From NCBI RefSeq assembly GCF_017312485.1, contig NZ_BMBA01000001.1, positions 1,254,396 to 1,318,395 of the forward strand: a DNA stretch of 64,000 nucleotides, read 5' to 3'. Made by a program: the position numbers and the translations under genes. The notes below the pieces were generated by a model. It saw nothing but the letters and a program-made list of their open reading frames with translations, was not told the origin of the DNA and did not search any database. Within the stretch, counting starts at the first letter, position 1; each line of letters starts with the position of its first letter. Origin of the DNA: Clostridium zeae. GTDB taxonomy: Bacteria; Bacillota; Clostridia; Clostridiales; Clostridiaceae. Below, piece by piece: positions 18,174-27,010 of this stretch.

Positions 18174-18453
18174 CTCGTTGCCTCCTACATCCTTCTATAT
18201 TCTCTATCTTTATGATAGTTATATTTGCTTACATTAATAACTAATCTACATTTAACTCCATTACGGTGATTAATCATAACTTAAAAGTTATCTTTATTTT
18301 GCTCACCATATTTTTCTAGTCTTTTTTAAATTTTATTTCTAATCTTCATAATTGTAAAGAGTTTTTTTAATATTCTTAAAATAATAGTTTAGACAAAATC
18401 ACTTAAATAGATTCTTATTAAGTAGAATTTTTTATAATTTTTCATTTACAGTA

Positions 18454-18487
18454 AAAGGAGCCTAGTTTATTTAATCTACGCTCCTTC
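18454..18487 (-). terminator. Terminator of the DUF4003 gene
   Basis: AAGGAGC/GCTCCTT stem with a 19-nt A+T-rich loop, followed on the minus strand by TTTTACTG. The remaining 18174-18453 is the VIT gene leader, in which I see nothing else. Confidence 0.6.
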
Positions 18488-18515
18488 AAAATATTCTTTA
18501 AATATAGTGTTATAT

Positions 18516-19508
18516 TTAGCTAGATGCTGCTGATGCACTGGCTACGGCTGCGCAAGCTGCAGCAGTTGCTGCTTGCTGTTGAGCTATCAATATAGCATGT
18601 ATACTATTTCCTACTGATAATTGTAAAACACCATTCTTTATATTATCTATATAGTGGCTAGCTACTATACTTGCTGCAATCATAGTTCTATTTGATGTAT
18701 CTAAACTCCAAAATCCATATCCGTCTACAGAATGTATATAATCATAAACCTCTTTTATTTCAGAAACTAATGTATCAACATCAATAGACAATAATGCAAG
18801 GAGCCCTAAGGTTGCTAACGCGTCATACCTAAGCTTACATTTTTCACCTTTTAGTTTTTTATATAAAGCTACAGTTCTCCTGCAATTCTCTTCTACGTCA
18901 CCTTCACTTAAGGCTAGTATATGAGATAATGTCTGTAACGAATTCCCTTTATAAAATCCATCTTTACTCAATACATCATAATAATTTTCTACTTTATTTA
19001 AAGTCTCTTCAATATTAAAATCTGTTGTTGCTAATATTGCAGCGTAAACATAGTCATCAGACGATGTTATCCAAAAGTGATTTTTCTTCATTCCATCGTA
19101 AAATCTCGCCATTCTTTCAATGCTTTTGTTCCACTGAGTTTTCTCAGAACTAGAGGCTATTGCATAAGCTGCCATAGGTAGATATGGACTACTTCTAAAA
19201 CCACTACGTTTCATATGTTCATATACATCTTGAACATTACTGAACGAATCAGCATAATTTTCCTCACCCGATAATAAGTTCACAAAAATCAATTCATTTG
19301 TACCTCTAAAATATGATACCCAGCTAGTATGTGTCTTTATATAATCTCTTATCCTTAATAAAGTTTCCATCTCAGACTTTCTATTATCTATAGCTTGTGA
19401 CATTGCTATGAAGTGCTTAACTAAGTTAGCTTCCCATCTAAATCCATGTTTTAATTTATGAAAATTATCGATCATTAAGTTAGTTCTATCTGCAATTAAC
19501 GAATTCAT
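18516..19508 (-). CDS. DUF4003 family protein with Ala-rich tail
   Basis: 330-aa soluble, mostly helical protein of the DUF4003 family, function unknown. The chain contains loosely repeated helical units of about 40-50 residues (YLPMAAYAIASSS, DYVYAAILATTDF, SLQTLSHILALSEG, YDALATLGLLALLS), suggesting an alpha-alpha barrel-like fold. The last 25 residues are almost only Ala, Gln and Ser, a low-complexity tail. Start: ATG 19508, with GGAGGG 5 nt upstream, rather than the ATG four codons earlier. The gene is upstream of the VIT/vWA gene on the same strand with a 340-bp gap and its own terminator. Confidence 0.8.
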   Translation of the reverse strand: MNSLIADRTNLMIDNFHKLKHGFRWEANLVKHFIAMSQAIDNRKSEMETLLRIRDYIKTHTSWVSYFRGTNELIFVNLLSGEENYADSFSNVQDVYEHMKRSGFRSSPYLPMAAYAIASSSEKTQWNKSIERMARFYDGMKKNHFWITSSDDYVYAAILATTDFNIEETLNKVENYYDVLSKDGFYKGNSLQTLSHILALSEGDVEENCRRTVALYKKLKGEKCKLRYDALATLGLLALLSIDVDTLVSEIKEVYDYIHSVDGYGFWSLDTSNRTMIAASIVASHYIDNIKNGVLQLSVGNSIHAILIAQQQAATAAACAAVASASAASS

Positions 19509-19660
19509 AACGCCCTCCATATTAAACAGTAATTAATAACTCTTTATATAATATAGTAATACATATTATCCTATATGTAAATAATCTTTTTGTTAAGATT
19601 TCATATATTTTTGTTAACATTGATAATAACTAATCAGTACCCATAGAAGGTTTAATTAAT

Positions 19661-19781
19661 GGCTATATTTAAGAGTATTGTTGAAATTAAATGGTTATAA
19701 AGGAGATGCTATATGAGCGAGCTATCAGAATTAATAAATATTTTTAGTTTTTTCTGTACTCTATCTATATACACCCATTAG
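19661..19781 (+). mobile_element. MITE-like element, left part with micro-ORF (copy M3)
   Basis: Begins GGCTATATTTAAGAG and continues GTTGAAATTAAATGGTTAT, AGGAGATGCTATATGAGC as in copies M1 (46686) and M2 (55280). The micro-ORF 19713-19781 starts MSELSELI, then diverges. The right terminal repeat is missing, so this copy is truncated. Confidence 0.6.
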
Positions 19782-19824
19782 CTCTTTTATTCCATCTAAT
19801 AACATCATGACTAAAAGATATATG

Positions 19825-19868
19825 AAAAAAACACTGAATTTATCAACAGTATATTAACAAATTCAGTG
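19825..19868 (-). terminator. Terminator of the DUF2156-GNAT operon
   Basis: CACTGAATTT/AAATTCAGTG stem with a 17-nt loop; on the minus strand a U-run follows (plus A-run 19825-19831). Confidence 0.75.
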
Positions 19869-19881
19869 CCTATTTCTTATA

Positions 19882-20433
19882 TTAAATTTTATTTATCTCT
19901 ATCCACTCATCTTTTAATAAACCGTATAGATACATAGAATATCTTTTGTAATCTCTTAGTATAAACTCTCTATATTCTCCCTCTCTCTTAAACCCAACAG
20001 ATTCATACAATTTTATAGCACTAGTATTGTAAGCCAACACATTTAGTTGTATTCTATGAAAATTAAGTTCTGCAAATCCAAACTCTATTAAAAGCCTTAT
20101 AGATTCTTTTCCAAGACCTTTATTCCTATATTTTGTATTTCCTATACCTATAAACAGTGTTGCTACTCTATTACTCCATATTATATCATCAAAACCTATC
20201 ACACCAATTATCTCATTAGAAGAAACATCCCTCACAGCAAATATCATTCGCTCCTGTGTTCCTTTAAATTCTTCAAATACTTCACGAACCTCTTTTTCTC
20301 CCATTGGGATAGAAGGAATCATATCATAATATCTCAAAAAATCCGAATCATCATACCATGAATTAATGTAAGTAAAATCTTCATCTTTAATCGAATCGAG
20401 CTTTACATTTTCCCCTTTAAGTAGCACTTTCAT
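19882..20433 (-). CDS. GNAT family N-acetyltransferase
   Basis: 183-aa acetyl-CoA-dependent transferase of the RimJ/RimL-like branch. The acetyl-CoA pyrophosphate loop region reads GNTKYRNKGLGKESIRLL, followed by the FHRIQLNVLAYNTSAIKLYESVGF motif, here cited in parts: HRIQLNVLAYN and AIKLYESVGFKREG. The substrate is unknown; relatives acetylate protein N-termini, spermidine or antibiotics. It begins 12 nt after the DUF2156 stop, so the two form one operon. Soluble. Confidence 0.88.
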   Translation of the reverse strand: MKVLLKGENVKLDSIKDEDFTYINSWYDDSDFLRYYDMIPSIPMGEKEVREVFEEFKGTQERMIFAVRDVSSNEIIGVIGFDDIIWSNRVATLFIGIGNTKYRNKGLGKESIRLLIEFGFAELNFHRIQLNVLAYNTSAIKLYESVGFKREGEYREFILRDYKRYSMYLYGLLKDEWIEINKI

Positions 20434-20445
20434 AAGATAGCACCT

Positions 20446-21342
20446 TTATATATTAACTATATATTTCCTTTCAAGTCTTATTGGTTGATAAGCTAGCTTT
20501 GCTTTCCTAAGTCCTGCAATACCTCTATCTTCTTCTCTATTTATATATTTTATATTACATAAATATTCATTTACAAAAGATCTATTTATAAAAGCATATA
20601 TTCCTTGATAATCTATATTCCCTTTTTCGATGTGTATTATTGCCATATCATCATTTACTATCTCACCAATAGTAAATCCAGCAATATCATCATCAACATA
20701 TACAGCTATACCTATAGCATTTAAGGATTCAAGATTTTCTAGTACCTCTTTAACTCCTTGTTCTTCTATCACTAACTGCTCATCTAATTGATCTTTTTCT
20801 ATATTCCACTTTGTTTCAAAGGCTATGCAATCTTCTAATACCTTCTCTTCCCTTATATCTCTTATCTCATATCTATAACTTTTTACAAATTGATTATATT
20901 TGTTTTTTTTGCTATGAAGCTTTTTTCCTGATAAGGTAGCTAGCTTTTCAGTTTCATATATATAATCAAAATTATCCTCATCTTCTTCTATAATGAGCTC
21001 TTCACCATATAATTCTTTTAACTTAATTAGAAAGTTCTCCTCAATATCTCTAAAAAGAGTCTTAATATTAGAATCTTCTTTCTTTATATTTATTAATTCA
21101 TTTATTATAGACCTCAGATTGTCATTTGTATAACCAATTGGCTCCATAAAATATGTGCCTGTATGGTTTTCAGTCTTTTTTATGATTAAAGCTCCATCGA
21201 AAAATCCAAATTCAACCTTAAACAAATTTTTCCACAAATATAAAGTCAAATATGAATATTCATAAGTTGAAAACTTATAATTCTTTAAATATTTTTGAAA
21301 TATATCCTTATCACTAAGCTCTAATGTTTTGAACTGTATCAT
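20446..21342 (-). CDS. DUF2156 family protein (LPG-synthase C-terminal-like acyltransferase fold)
   Basis: 298-aa cytosolic protein of the DUF2156 group, the same double-GNAT fold as the catalytic part of phosphatidylglycerol lysyltransferase MprF, but without the membrane part. N-terminal FKTLELSDKDIFQKYL, central KKLHSKKNKYNQFVKSY and C-terminal IHIEKGNIDYQGIYAFINR are typical. Start: ATG 21342 with GAGGAGG upstream, 11 codons inside the longest frame. Role not established; the neighbouring GNAT gene suggests an acyl or aminoacyl transfer pathway, which is inference. Confidence 0.8.
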   Translation of the reverse strand: MIQFKTLELSDKDIFQKYLKNYKFSTYEYSYLTLYLWKNLFKVEFGFFDGALIIKKTENHTGTYFMEPIGYTNDNLRSIINELINIKKEDSNIKTLFRDIEENFLIKLKELYGEELIIEEDEDNFDYIYETEKLATLSGKKLHSKKNKYNQFVKSYRYEIRDIREEKVLEDCIAFETKWNIEKDQLDEQLVIEEQGVKEVLENLESLNAIGIAVYVDDDIAGFTIGEIVNDDMAIIHIEKGNIDYQGIYAFINRSFVNEYLCNIKYINREEDRGIAGLRKAKLAYQPIRLERKYIVNI

Positions 21343-21412
21343 TGGTATCCTCCTCTGATGTCTACATAACACCATGATTGTCTTAAAAATACTAATTATT
21401 CTATACTATATC

Positions 21413-22399
21413 TTAAATTTCGTCTGATTTACCATAGGATATACCCCATTGTCTCCTAGTTTCATCCATTATACTCATAACATCCTTAGAAAGCTCTAAG
21501 CTATTTAAATCATCAGCCTTATTCAAACTTAAAATACTATCATTCATATCTTCTACTTCATATAATAGTGCTTTATTCTTATCACCGCAACTTATCTTCT
21601 CTACAGTTCCATTTAGATATGTTATGATAGCTTCATCAGCTCTTGGATAATCCTCGACTGTTATATATGCTAGGTCACCTGCTATAACTGCTCTCTTAGG
21701 TAACTTAGCTCTCATGGTCAACGTAACTACAGCCATCTCATCCTTCGAATTTTTTAAAATTATCCCTGATTGTTCATCTACACCAGTCTCAAATTTCTTA
21801 ACGGTTGTCATAATCTCATCAGGCTGTGCTGACAGGAACAATCTTGTAAGAGATAACGCATAACTTCCAATATCAAACAAGGCCCCTCCAGCCAATTCCT
21901 TATTAAAAAATCTATTTGTAATATCATATTCCTTACAGCTTCCAAATGAAACATTAATCATCTTTAATTGACCAATTGTGCCTTCGTTTATTAAGCCTTT
22001 TAATTTTTTAAATAATGGCATATGATATATGGTCATAGCTTCTGCTACAACTAGATTTTTCTCCTTTGCCAAAGAAATAATGTTGTCCAACTGATTTCCA
22101 TTAAGTACTATTGCCTTCTCACAAAGTACATGTTTATTATATTGTAAAGCCATCATGATATATTCATAATGATTGCTATGTGGAGTAGATATATAAACTA
22201 CATCTATAGCTTCATCCTTTAACATCTCTTCATAATTTCCATATGCCTTGCTTATTCCATATTGATTAGCAAAGGCTTCGGCTCTATCATAGGAACGAGA
22301 ACCTACTGCATATACTTCTCCATTAACTTCCTTTATTGCTGCAGCAAAATCCTTTGCAATAAGCCCTGGTCCTAATATAGCCCATTTTAAACTCTTCAT
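21413..22399 (-). CDS. Gfo/Idh/MocA family oxidoreductase
   Basis: 328-aa NAD(P)-dependent dehydrogenase. The Rossmann entry is WAILGPGLIAKDFAAAI; the family EKP motif is CEKAI here (HVLCEKAIVL, residues 91-100), keeping the catalytic-type lysine but replacing proline with alanine. The C-terminal domain has NVSFGSCKEYDITNRFF and GGALFDIGSYALS, where the G-G-D-x-G-x-Y/H signature is visible. Substrates in the family are usually sugars or polyols; the specific one is unknown. Same strand as the upstream ribonuclease Z gene, 111 bp away. Confidence 0.88.
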   Translation of the reverse strand: MKSLKWAILGPGLIAKDFAAAIKEVNGEVYAVGSRSYDRAEAFANQYGISKAYGNYEEMLKDEAIDVVYISTPHSNHYEYIMMALQYNKHVLCEKAIVLNGNQLDNIISLAKEKNLVVAEAMTIYHMPLFKKLKGLINEGTIGQLKMINVSFGSCKEYDITNRFFNKELAGGALFDIGSYALSLTRLFLSAQPDEIMTTVKKFETGVDEQSGIILKNSKDEMAVVTLTMRAKLPKRAVIAGDLAYITVEDYPRADEAIITYLNGTVEKISCGDKNKALLYEVEDMNDSILSLNKADDLNSLELSKDVMSIMDETRRQWGISYGKSDEI

Positions 22400-22510
22400 A
22401 AATACACCGCCTAAACAATTACTAATTATAATCTACTATAATTATACAACCTAGTTCGCTATTTTAACAAATATAATTTGGCGGATTCTCCTCATAAATA
22501 GCTTATAGCT

Positions 22511-23491
22511 TCAATTTCCTTTAAAGTTTATTGTTTTTACTGCTCCATCATAAGCCAATGATGAATTTTTAAAAATATTTGCAGCATTCTCAATATATTC
22601 TCCTGGATTCATCATAGCAGGGCTATAATGAGTTATAATAAGTTCATCAACATTAGCTTCTTTGGCAATAGTTGCACTTTCTCTAAAGGTCATATGTTTA
22701 TTTTTCATAGCTTTTTCTATGTCCTCATCAGCTCCATAAGTACCTTCACATACGAATAAATCACTACCTTCAACAAATCCTCTTATACTTTCTATTGGTC
22801 TTGTATCTGTTATATAGCTTATCTTCATCCCTTTCCTCTCTTCTGCTAAAACCATAGATGGTGTGTATGTCTTTCCTTCAAAATCTTGAAGCTCATTTTT
22901 TTGTAATTTACTCCATAATACTTTAGGGACTTGATTTTCAATTGCTTTCTCTACATCAAACTTAGGAGATCTTTTAATACAAAAACTATAGCCAATACAC
23001 GGACTGGAATGATCCAGTTCTGATGTGCTTATTTCTAGTTGCGCTTTAAGCTGTTGTTCTTCTTTTGCTGATGTATTTTTATCATTTTGAAACAGAACTG
23101 CTTTATCCTTTTCAAAATCTACTAGTATAGAGTCTTTAGGGTTCTCAATTATAAAAACTTCAAAAGCTAAATAAGGTATAACTACTTTTAATCCATCCAT
23201 AACCTCGTATAGACCTATAGGTCCTATTATATATATAGGTTCTTCTCTACCACTATTACTTATTGTTGCTAAAAGTCCTGGCAATCCAAGTATATGGTCT
23301 CCATGAAAATGAGTTATACAAATTATATCTATTGATTTAAATCCCCATCCCAACTTTCTCATCGATACCTGAGTTCCTTCACCACAATCAATAAGTATCT
23401 TTCTGCCATTATATTTTAGCAACATTGAAGCTAGAAAACGTTCAGGCATAGGCATAGTTCCACCACATCCTAAAAATGCTAAATCTAACAT
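22511..23491 (-). CDS. rnz: Ribonuclease Z (tRNA 3' endonuclease)
   Basis: 326-aa metallo-beta-lactamase-fold nuclease that trims tRNA 3' ends. The zinc motif HFHGDH is at residues 61-66, preceded by DCGEGTQ; the later LDHSSPCIGYSF, SYITDTRP and ITHYSP segments supply the remaining metal ligands and the HxT-type motif. Start: ATG 23491 with GAGGTGATT 5-9 nt upstream, three codons inside the longest frame. A flexible middle insert (IENPKDSILVDFEKDK to AKEEQQLKAQ) takes the place of the usual exosite arm. Single-gene unit. Confidence 0.93.
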   Translation of the reverse strand: MLDLAFLGCGGTMPMPERFLASMLLKYNGRKILIDCGEGTQVSMRKLGWGFKSIDIICITHFHGDHILGLPGLLATISNSGREEPIYIIGPIGLYEVMDGLKVVIPYLAFEVFIIENPKDSILVDFEKDKAVLFQNDKNTSAKEEQQLKAQLEISTSELDHSSPCIGYSFCIKRSPKFDVEKAIENQVPKVLWSKLQKNELQDFEGKTYTPSMVLAEERKGMKISYITDTRPIESIRGFVEGSDLFVCEGTYGADEDIEKAMKNKHMTFRESATIAKEANVDELIITHYSPAMMNPGEYIENAANIFKNSSLAYDGAVKTINFKGN

Positions 23492-23800
23492 TTTAATCAC
23501 CTCACATATTTTATTCTTTATCTTTACTGATAAAGGTGAAACACTTCAATTGAGTCGTATATACCAGATTTTTCATTTATAATCTCTAAAATACGCTCGT
23601 TTAATTCCAGGCATATATTTACAAGTATTGTGTTAAGTTGTACTATTAAAGTAAGAATTTTAAGAATTATATAATAACAATATTAAATATAAGCATATAA
23701 TTATAATTATACAATTATTTTTATATATTCACGTAAAACAATATAATTGCTATTAAGTTTTTAATAAATATATAAATCATTTAATTTGGGAGGTACTATA
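23492..23800. other. Divergent intergenic region rnz / TerB-like
   Basis: About 300 bp of A+T-rich leader sequence. No aptamer, long palindrome or small gene with a ribosome binding site is seen. Confidence 0.4.
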
Positions 23801-24241
23801 ATGTTTTTAAACGAATTATCCAAAAAAGAATCAATACTATTTATTAACCTAGTTAAGAATCTAGCAAATGTAGACAAAGTATTTTCAGAAAAAGAAGAAC
23901 AGCTAATATTAGAATATTTAGAAGAGCTTTCTTTAAATAGCTCAGAGGTGGACTCATTATCCTTTGATGAAACCATAAAAGCTTTAACTTCTTCTACTTC
24001 AAGAATTCAAAATATAATATATTTTGAATTAGTTGGACTTGCCCTAGTAGATGGCTTGTATTCAGCAGAAGAAACTGCTTTTTTATCTAAGGTAGCTGAT
24101 GCTTTTAATGTTAATGAAGCTAAACAAACTTCTTTCCTTAACTTTTTTAAGGATATAAAAGATTTATATGAAATAACTGTTATTGATTATGAAAGCAAAA
24201 TTTCTGAGTTAAAGGTTAGAATATCAGAACTATTAGTTTAA
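23801..24241 (+). CDS. TerB-like (tellurite-resistance/DnaJ-type) helical protein
   Basis: 146-aa soluble helical protein resembling the TerB domain, a seven-helix acidic metal-binding fold. Two related helix pairs carry Asp-x-x-(F/Y)SxxE patterns: ANVDKVFSEKEEQLIL near residue 30 and ALVDGLYSAEETAFLS near 92, positions where TerB proteins bind metal. Tellurite resistance should not be inferred from this alone. Start: ATG 23801 with GGGAGGT 7-8 nt upstream; a TTG 15 nt earlier precedes that site. A terminator-like dispersed repeat begins 2 bp after the stop. Confidence 0.7.
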   Translation: MFLNELSKKESILFINLVKNLANVDKVFSEKEEQLILEYLEELSLNSSEVDSLSFDETIKALTSSTSRIQNIIYFELVGLALVDGLYSAEETAFLSKVADAFNVNEAKQTSFLNFFKDIKDLYEITVIDYESKISELKVRISELLV

Positions 24242-24242
24242 T

Positions 24243-24345
24243 AAAAAATTCACTGAAGCGATTTTCTTCAGTGAATTTTTTTGCGCATCTGCCTTTCAGA
24301 ATGTATATGAGGAAACTTACAGGCGAATAAGTTTTATTTTTTTAT
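24243..24345. repeat. Dispersed terminator-like repeat, copy 2
   Basis: Hairpin AATTCACTGAAG/CTTCAGTGAATT, T-run, then GCGCATCTGCCTTTCAG, TGTATATGAGGAAAC and GAATAAGTTTTATTTTTT. The copy at 32777-32890 has a different stem but the same order of tail blocks. Doubles as terminator for the TerB-like gene. Confidence 0.7.
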
Positions 24346-24466
24346 TCTTTTACCTTATATTTCATTTTAAACCCGTTACGCATTCATAACTACAGAAATT
24401 ATTAAATTTAAAATACATAAAGAATAAAAAATTCCATAAAAGGAATACAAAAGATAATGAATCTCA

Positions 24467-24495
24467 TTTACATTTCTTTTTAACTATGATATAAT
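24467..24495 (+). promoter_or_regulatory. Promoter of the S4 paralogue
   Basis: TTTACA, 17-nt spacer, TATAAT: a near-consensus sigma-A promoter about 60 nt upstream of the gene, implying a short 5' leader. Confidence 0.75.
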
Positions 24496-24557
24496 TTTTC
24501 TTGGCTGTCTGGTATAAAGTTTGAAACCGCGAAAATATATTTTATTGGAGGATTCAA

Positions 24558-25136
24558 ATGGCAAGATCAATGGGACCAAGATTTAAAGTTGCAAGACGAC
24601 TTGGTGTAAATGTATTTAATCACCCTAAAGCATTAAATAGAGGGATTAAGAAACAAAAGTTATCCGAATACGGAGAACAACTTTTAGAAAAGCAAAAACT
24701 AAAGGCATATTATGGTGTCCTAGAAAAACAGTTTAGAAGATATGTTTTTGAAGCAATGAGTTCAAAAGAAAAATCTGAAGTAGTTCTAATTCAAAGATTA
24801 GAACTGAGATTAGATAATATAGTCTATAGAATGGGCTTCGGTTCAACCTTAAGACAATCAAGACAAATGGTAACTCATGGACACATAAGGGTCAACGGTC
24901 AAAAAGTAGACATCCCTTCTTATAAGCTAAAAGTAGGTGACGTAATTTCACTTAAAGAAGCTTCAAAGAAGACTGAAATGTTTGTTGAAAACTTTAATTC
25001 TATATTACCTACTGTAAATTATATAGAAAAGGATATTGAATCCTTAAGTGGTACTATAAAAAACATGCCAAACATAGAAGACATCCCTGTAGACGTAAAA
25101 TTCCCAAAGATAATAGAATTTTACTCAAAGAACTAA
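24558..25136 (+). CDS. rpsD: Ribosomal protein S4 paralogue, outside any ribosomal operon
   Basis: 192-aa S4-type protein of the small ribosomal subunit. It starts MARSMGPRFKVARRLGVNV and has the S4 RNA-binding motif LRQSRQMVTHGHIRVNG near residues 95-112. It contains no cysteine at all, so it is a zinc-free form. Primary rpsD normally sits in the rpsK-rpsD-rpoA cluster; here the gene is alone under a strong promoter with its own terminator, which points to the second S4 copy found in several clostridia. The ATG follows TTGGAGG at 8 nt. Whether it replaces S4 under some condition is unknown. Confidence 0.9.
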   Translation: MARSMGPRFKVARRLGVNVFNHPKALNRGIKKQKLSEYGEQLLEKQKLKAYYGVLEKQFRRYVFEAMSSKEKSEVVLIQRLELRLDNIVYRMGFGSTLRQSRQMVTHGHIRVNGQKVDIPSYKLKVGDVISLKEASKKTEMFVENFNSILPTVNYIEKDIESLSGTIKNMPNIEDIPVDVKFPKIIEFYSKN

Positions 25137-25153
25137 TTATGTGTGTTAATTAT

Positions 25154-25180
25154 TCTGATTTTTTATAAAATCAGACTTTT
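25154..25180 (+). terminator. Terminator of the S4 paralogue
   Basis: TCTGATTTT/AAAATCAGA stem followed by CTTTT, 18 bp past the stop. Confidence 0.7.
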
Positions 25181-25205
25181 ATAAATTTAGATTAATGAAT
25201 AAATT

Positions 25206-25239
25206 AAGCTATACTTAAATCACAATTTAAGTATAGCTT
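25206..25239. terminator. Terminator of the amino-acid permease (bidirectional)
   Basis: Perfect 15-bp stem AAGCTATACTTAAAT/ATTTAAGTATAGCTT with a 4-nt loop; T-run on the plus side and A+T-rich tract on the minus side. Lies 10 bp beyond the permease stop. Confidence 0.75.
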
Positions 25240-25249
25240 TTATTTTTTA

Positions 25250-26614
25250 TTAGTCTATTGAATTTACTTTTTTTCTTTTAATATACAGATATACCGGAAT
25301 TCCTATGAGAGTTATACAAACCCCATATAGAGCATTATATTTATCAGTTATCATTGTACTTATTATAATATATACTCCCCCAACTATTCCTATTAGAGGA
25401 ATAATTGGATACAATGGAACTGAATATTCTCTTTTCATGTCTTTATACCTTGTTCTTAATATAAATATACCTGCTACTGTCATTACAAAGAATATCCACA
25501 TTACGAAAACAGCTAAGTTTGTAAGCGTATCGAAAGATCCTGAAATTACATATAATATAGCCAAAAATACTTCAAATATAAATGCATTCATTGGTGTACT
25601 AAATCTCTCATCAACTTTACCGAAGAATTTTGAAAAAGGCATTAATTTTTCCTGAGCCATAGCATATGGAATTCTAACTCCAGTCATCAAATAACCATTA
25701 AGAGCTCCAAAAATAGATATCATTATACCACCTGCAATTAAAGCAGCTCCATTACTTCCAAACAGTATTACTGATGCATCAGATGCTGGCTTGTTAGATG
25801 CAATTATATCCCCTAACGGCATAATTTTTAACAACGCTATATTCACTAAAATATATACAGCAATAATTATAGTAAGGCCTATAATTATTGATCTAGGCAG
25901 GTCTCGTTTAGGTTTCTTTAGTTCACCAGCCATATTACCAACACTTATCCATCCGTCATATGCCCATAAAGTCCCTAAGATAGCTGCACCAAAGCCAGCT
26001 AACCCTGAGCTTCCACCTTTTACTACATTTAAATTTATAAAATTATGCTCTCCACCATTTATCAGACCAAATGCTATTATTACTACAATAGGAATAAGTT
26101 TAGCAAGTGTAGCAATAAATTGAACCTTACTACCTAGTTTTGTAGATAGTACATTAATAGTCATAATAAATAATATAATAAAGATTCCAAGTATCTTTTG
26201 CCCTGTTTTAGATAAGTCTATAAAATATGTAGCTTGTGTTGCAAAAACGATAGATAAGGCAGCTACTACTCCTGGTACGTATATAACAGTTTGAACCCAT
26301 CCAAATAAAAAAGCCCACTGTTCCCCATATAGCTCTTTCAAATAAGCAAACACTCCTCCAGTTTTAGGGATTGCTGCCGCTATTTCTGCTACAGTTAAAG
26401 CAGATGCCATTGTTATGATACCACCAGCTATCCATGCACATATACCTAACAATGAACTTCCTGCATTACCAAAAACTGTTGTTGCTTTAAAGAAAATCCC
26501 TGAGCCTATAACTATTCCTATAACCATTGTTATAGCTTCAGGTAACCCTATTTCTTTTTTCAAACTACTTTCGTCTAAATCCATCTTTTTGCTATTATCT
26601 TTTGAATTCTTCAT
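25250..26614 (-). CDS. APC family amino-acid permease/exchanger
   Basis: 454-aa inner-membrane transporter with 12 predicted helices. The first-helix signature GLPEAITMVIGIVIGSGIFFK (cited as IGIVIGSGIFF) and the TM6 region LWAYDGWISVGNMAGELKKP are typical of the L-type amino acid transporter group, similar to the serine/threonine exchanger SteT. The substrate is not readable. The longest frame begins at 26623, but the ATG at 26614 is preferred because AAAGGATG then sits at proper spacing. Transcribed alone. Confidence 0.88.
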   Translation of the reverse strand: MKNSKDNSKKMDLDESSLKKEIGLPEAITMVIGIVIGSGIFFKATTVFGNAGSSLLGICAWIAGGIITMASALTVAEIAAAIPKTGGVFAYLKELYGEQWAFLFGWVQTVIYVPGVVAALSIVFATQATYFIDLSKTGQKILGIFIILFIMTINVLSTKLGSKVQFIATLAKLIPIVVIIAFGLINGGEHNFINLNVVKGGSSGLAGFGAAILGTLWAYDGWISVGNMAGELKKPKRDLPRSIIIGLTIIIAVYILVNIALLKIMPLGDIIASNKPASDASVILFGSNGAALIAGGIMISIFGALNGYLMTGVRIPYAMAQEKLMPFSKFFGKVDERFSTPMNAFIFEVFLAILYVISGSFDTLTNLAVFVMWIFFVMTVAGIFILRTRYKDMKREYSVPLYPIIPLIGIVGGVYIIISTMITDKYNALYGVCITLIGIPVYLYIKRKKVNSID

Positions 26615-26974
26615 AAGCTTCATCCTTTCTGTACATTTTTTCTTTAGGCTATGTTTAAGAATATTGTTGAAATTAATTGGTTCTTTAAACTTTAAAGATA
26701 CATAGGTATATTCAGTTTTGTAAACCTTTATACTCTTAATATGCGTTATTATTTTTACTTTATTAGATTTACTAAAGTAATGCTATTTATTTATATTTTC
26801 ACTTTTACATTATATAATTCTATAGACAAAAGCACTCTTAGTCAACTTTCGATAATATATTTATAAAACAATTATGCATACTCACTATATCCGGCTTAAC
26901 TGCCAAATCCAAAAATATCTTAAAAAATTGAAATATCTAAGTTTATTTAACTTAAAAGTTTTACATTTTCTGAT
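26615..26974. mobile_element. Intergenic region with MITE fragment (copy M4)
   Basis: The permease leader contains, at 26647-26690, GGCTATGTTTAAGAATATTG and TTGAAATTAATTGGTT, a left-end fragment of the MITE-like family seen at 46686 and 55280, without ribosome binding site or micro-ORF. The rest is A+T-rich with no further signal. Confidence 0.5.
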
Positions 26975-27002
26975 AAAAAAACTGCACCTAATAGGTACAG
27001 CT
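26975..27002 (-). terminator. Terminator of the marR-MFS operon
   Basis: CTGTACC-TATTA-GGTGCAG hairpin on the minus strand followed by seven U. Confidence 0.75.
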
Positions 27003-27010
27003 TCATGTTT

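Noticed and set aside
23801-24241. Tellurite resistance operon
   Set aside because: A single TerB-like fold without terC/terD/terZ neighbours does not indicate tellurite resistance.
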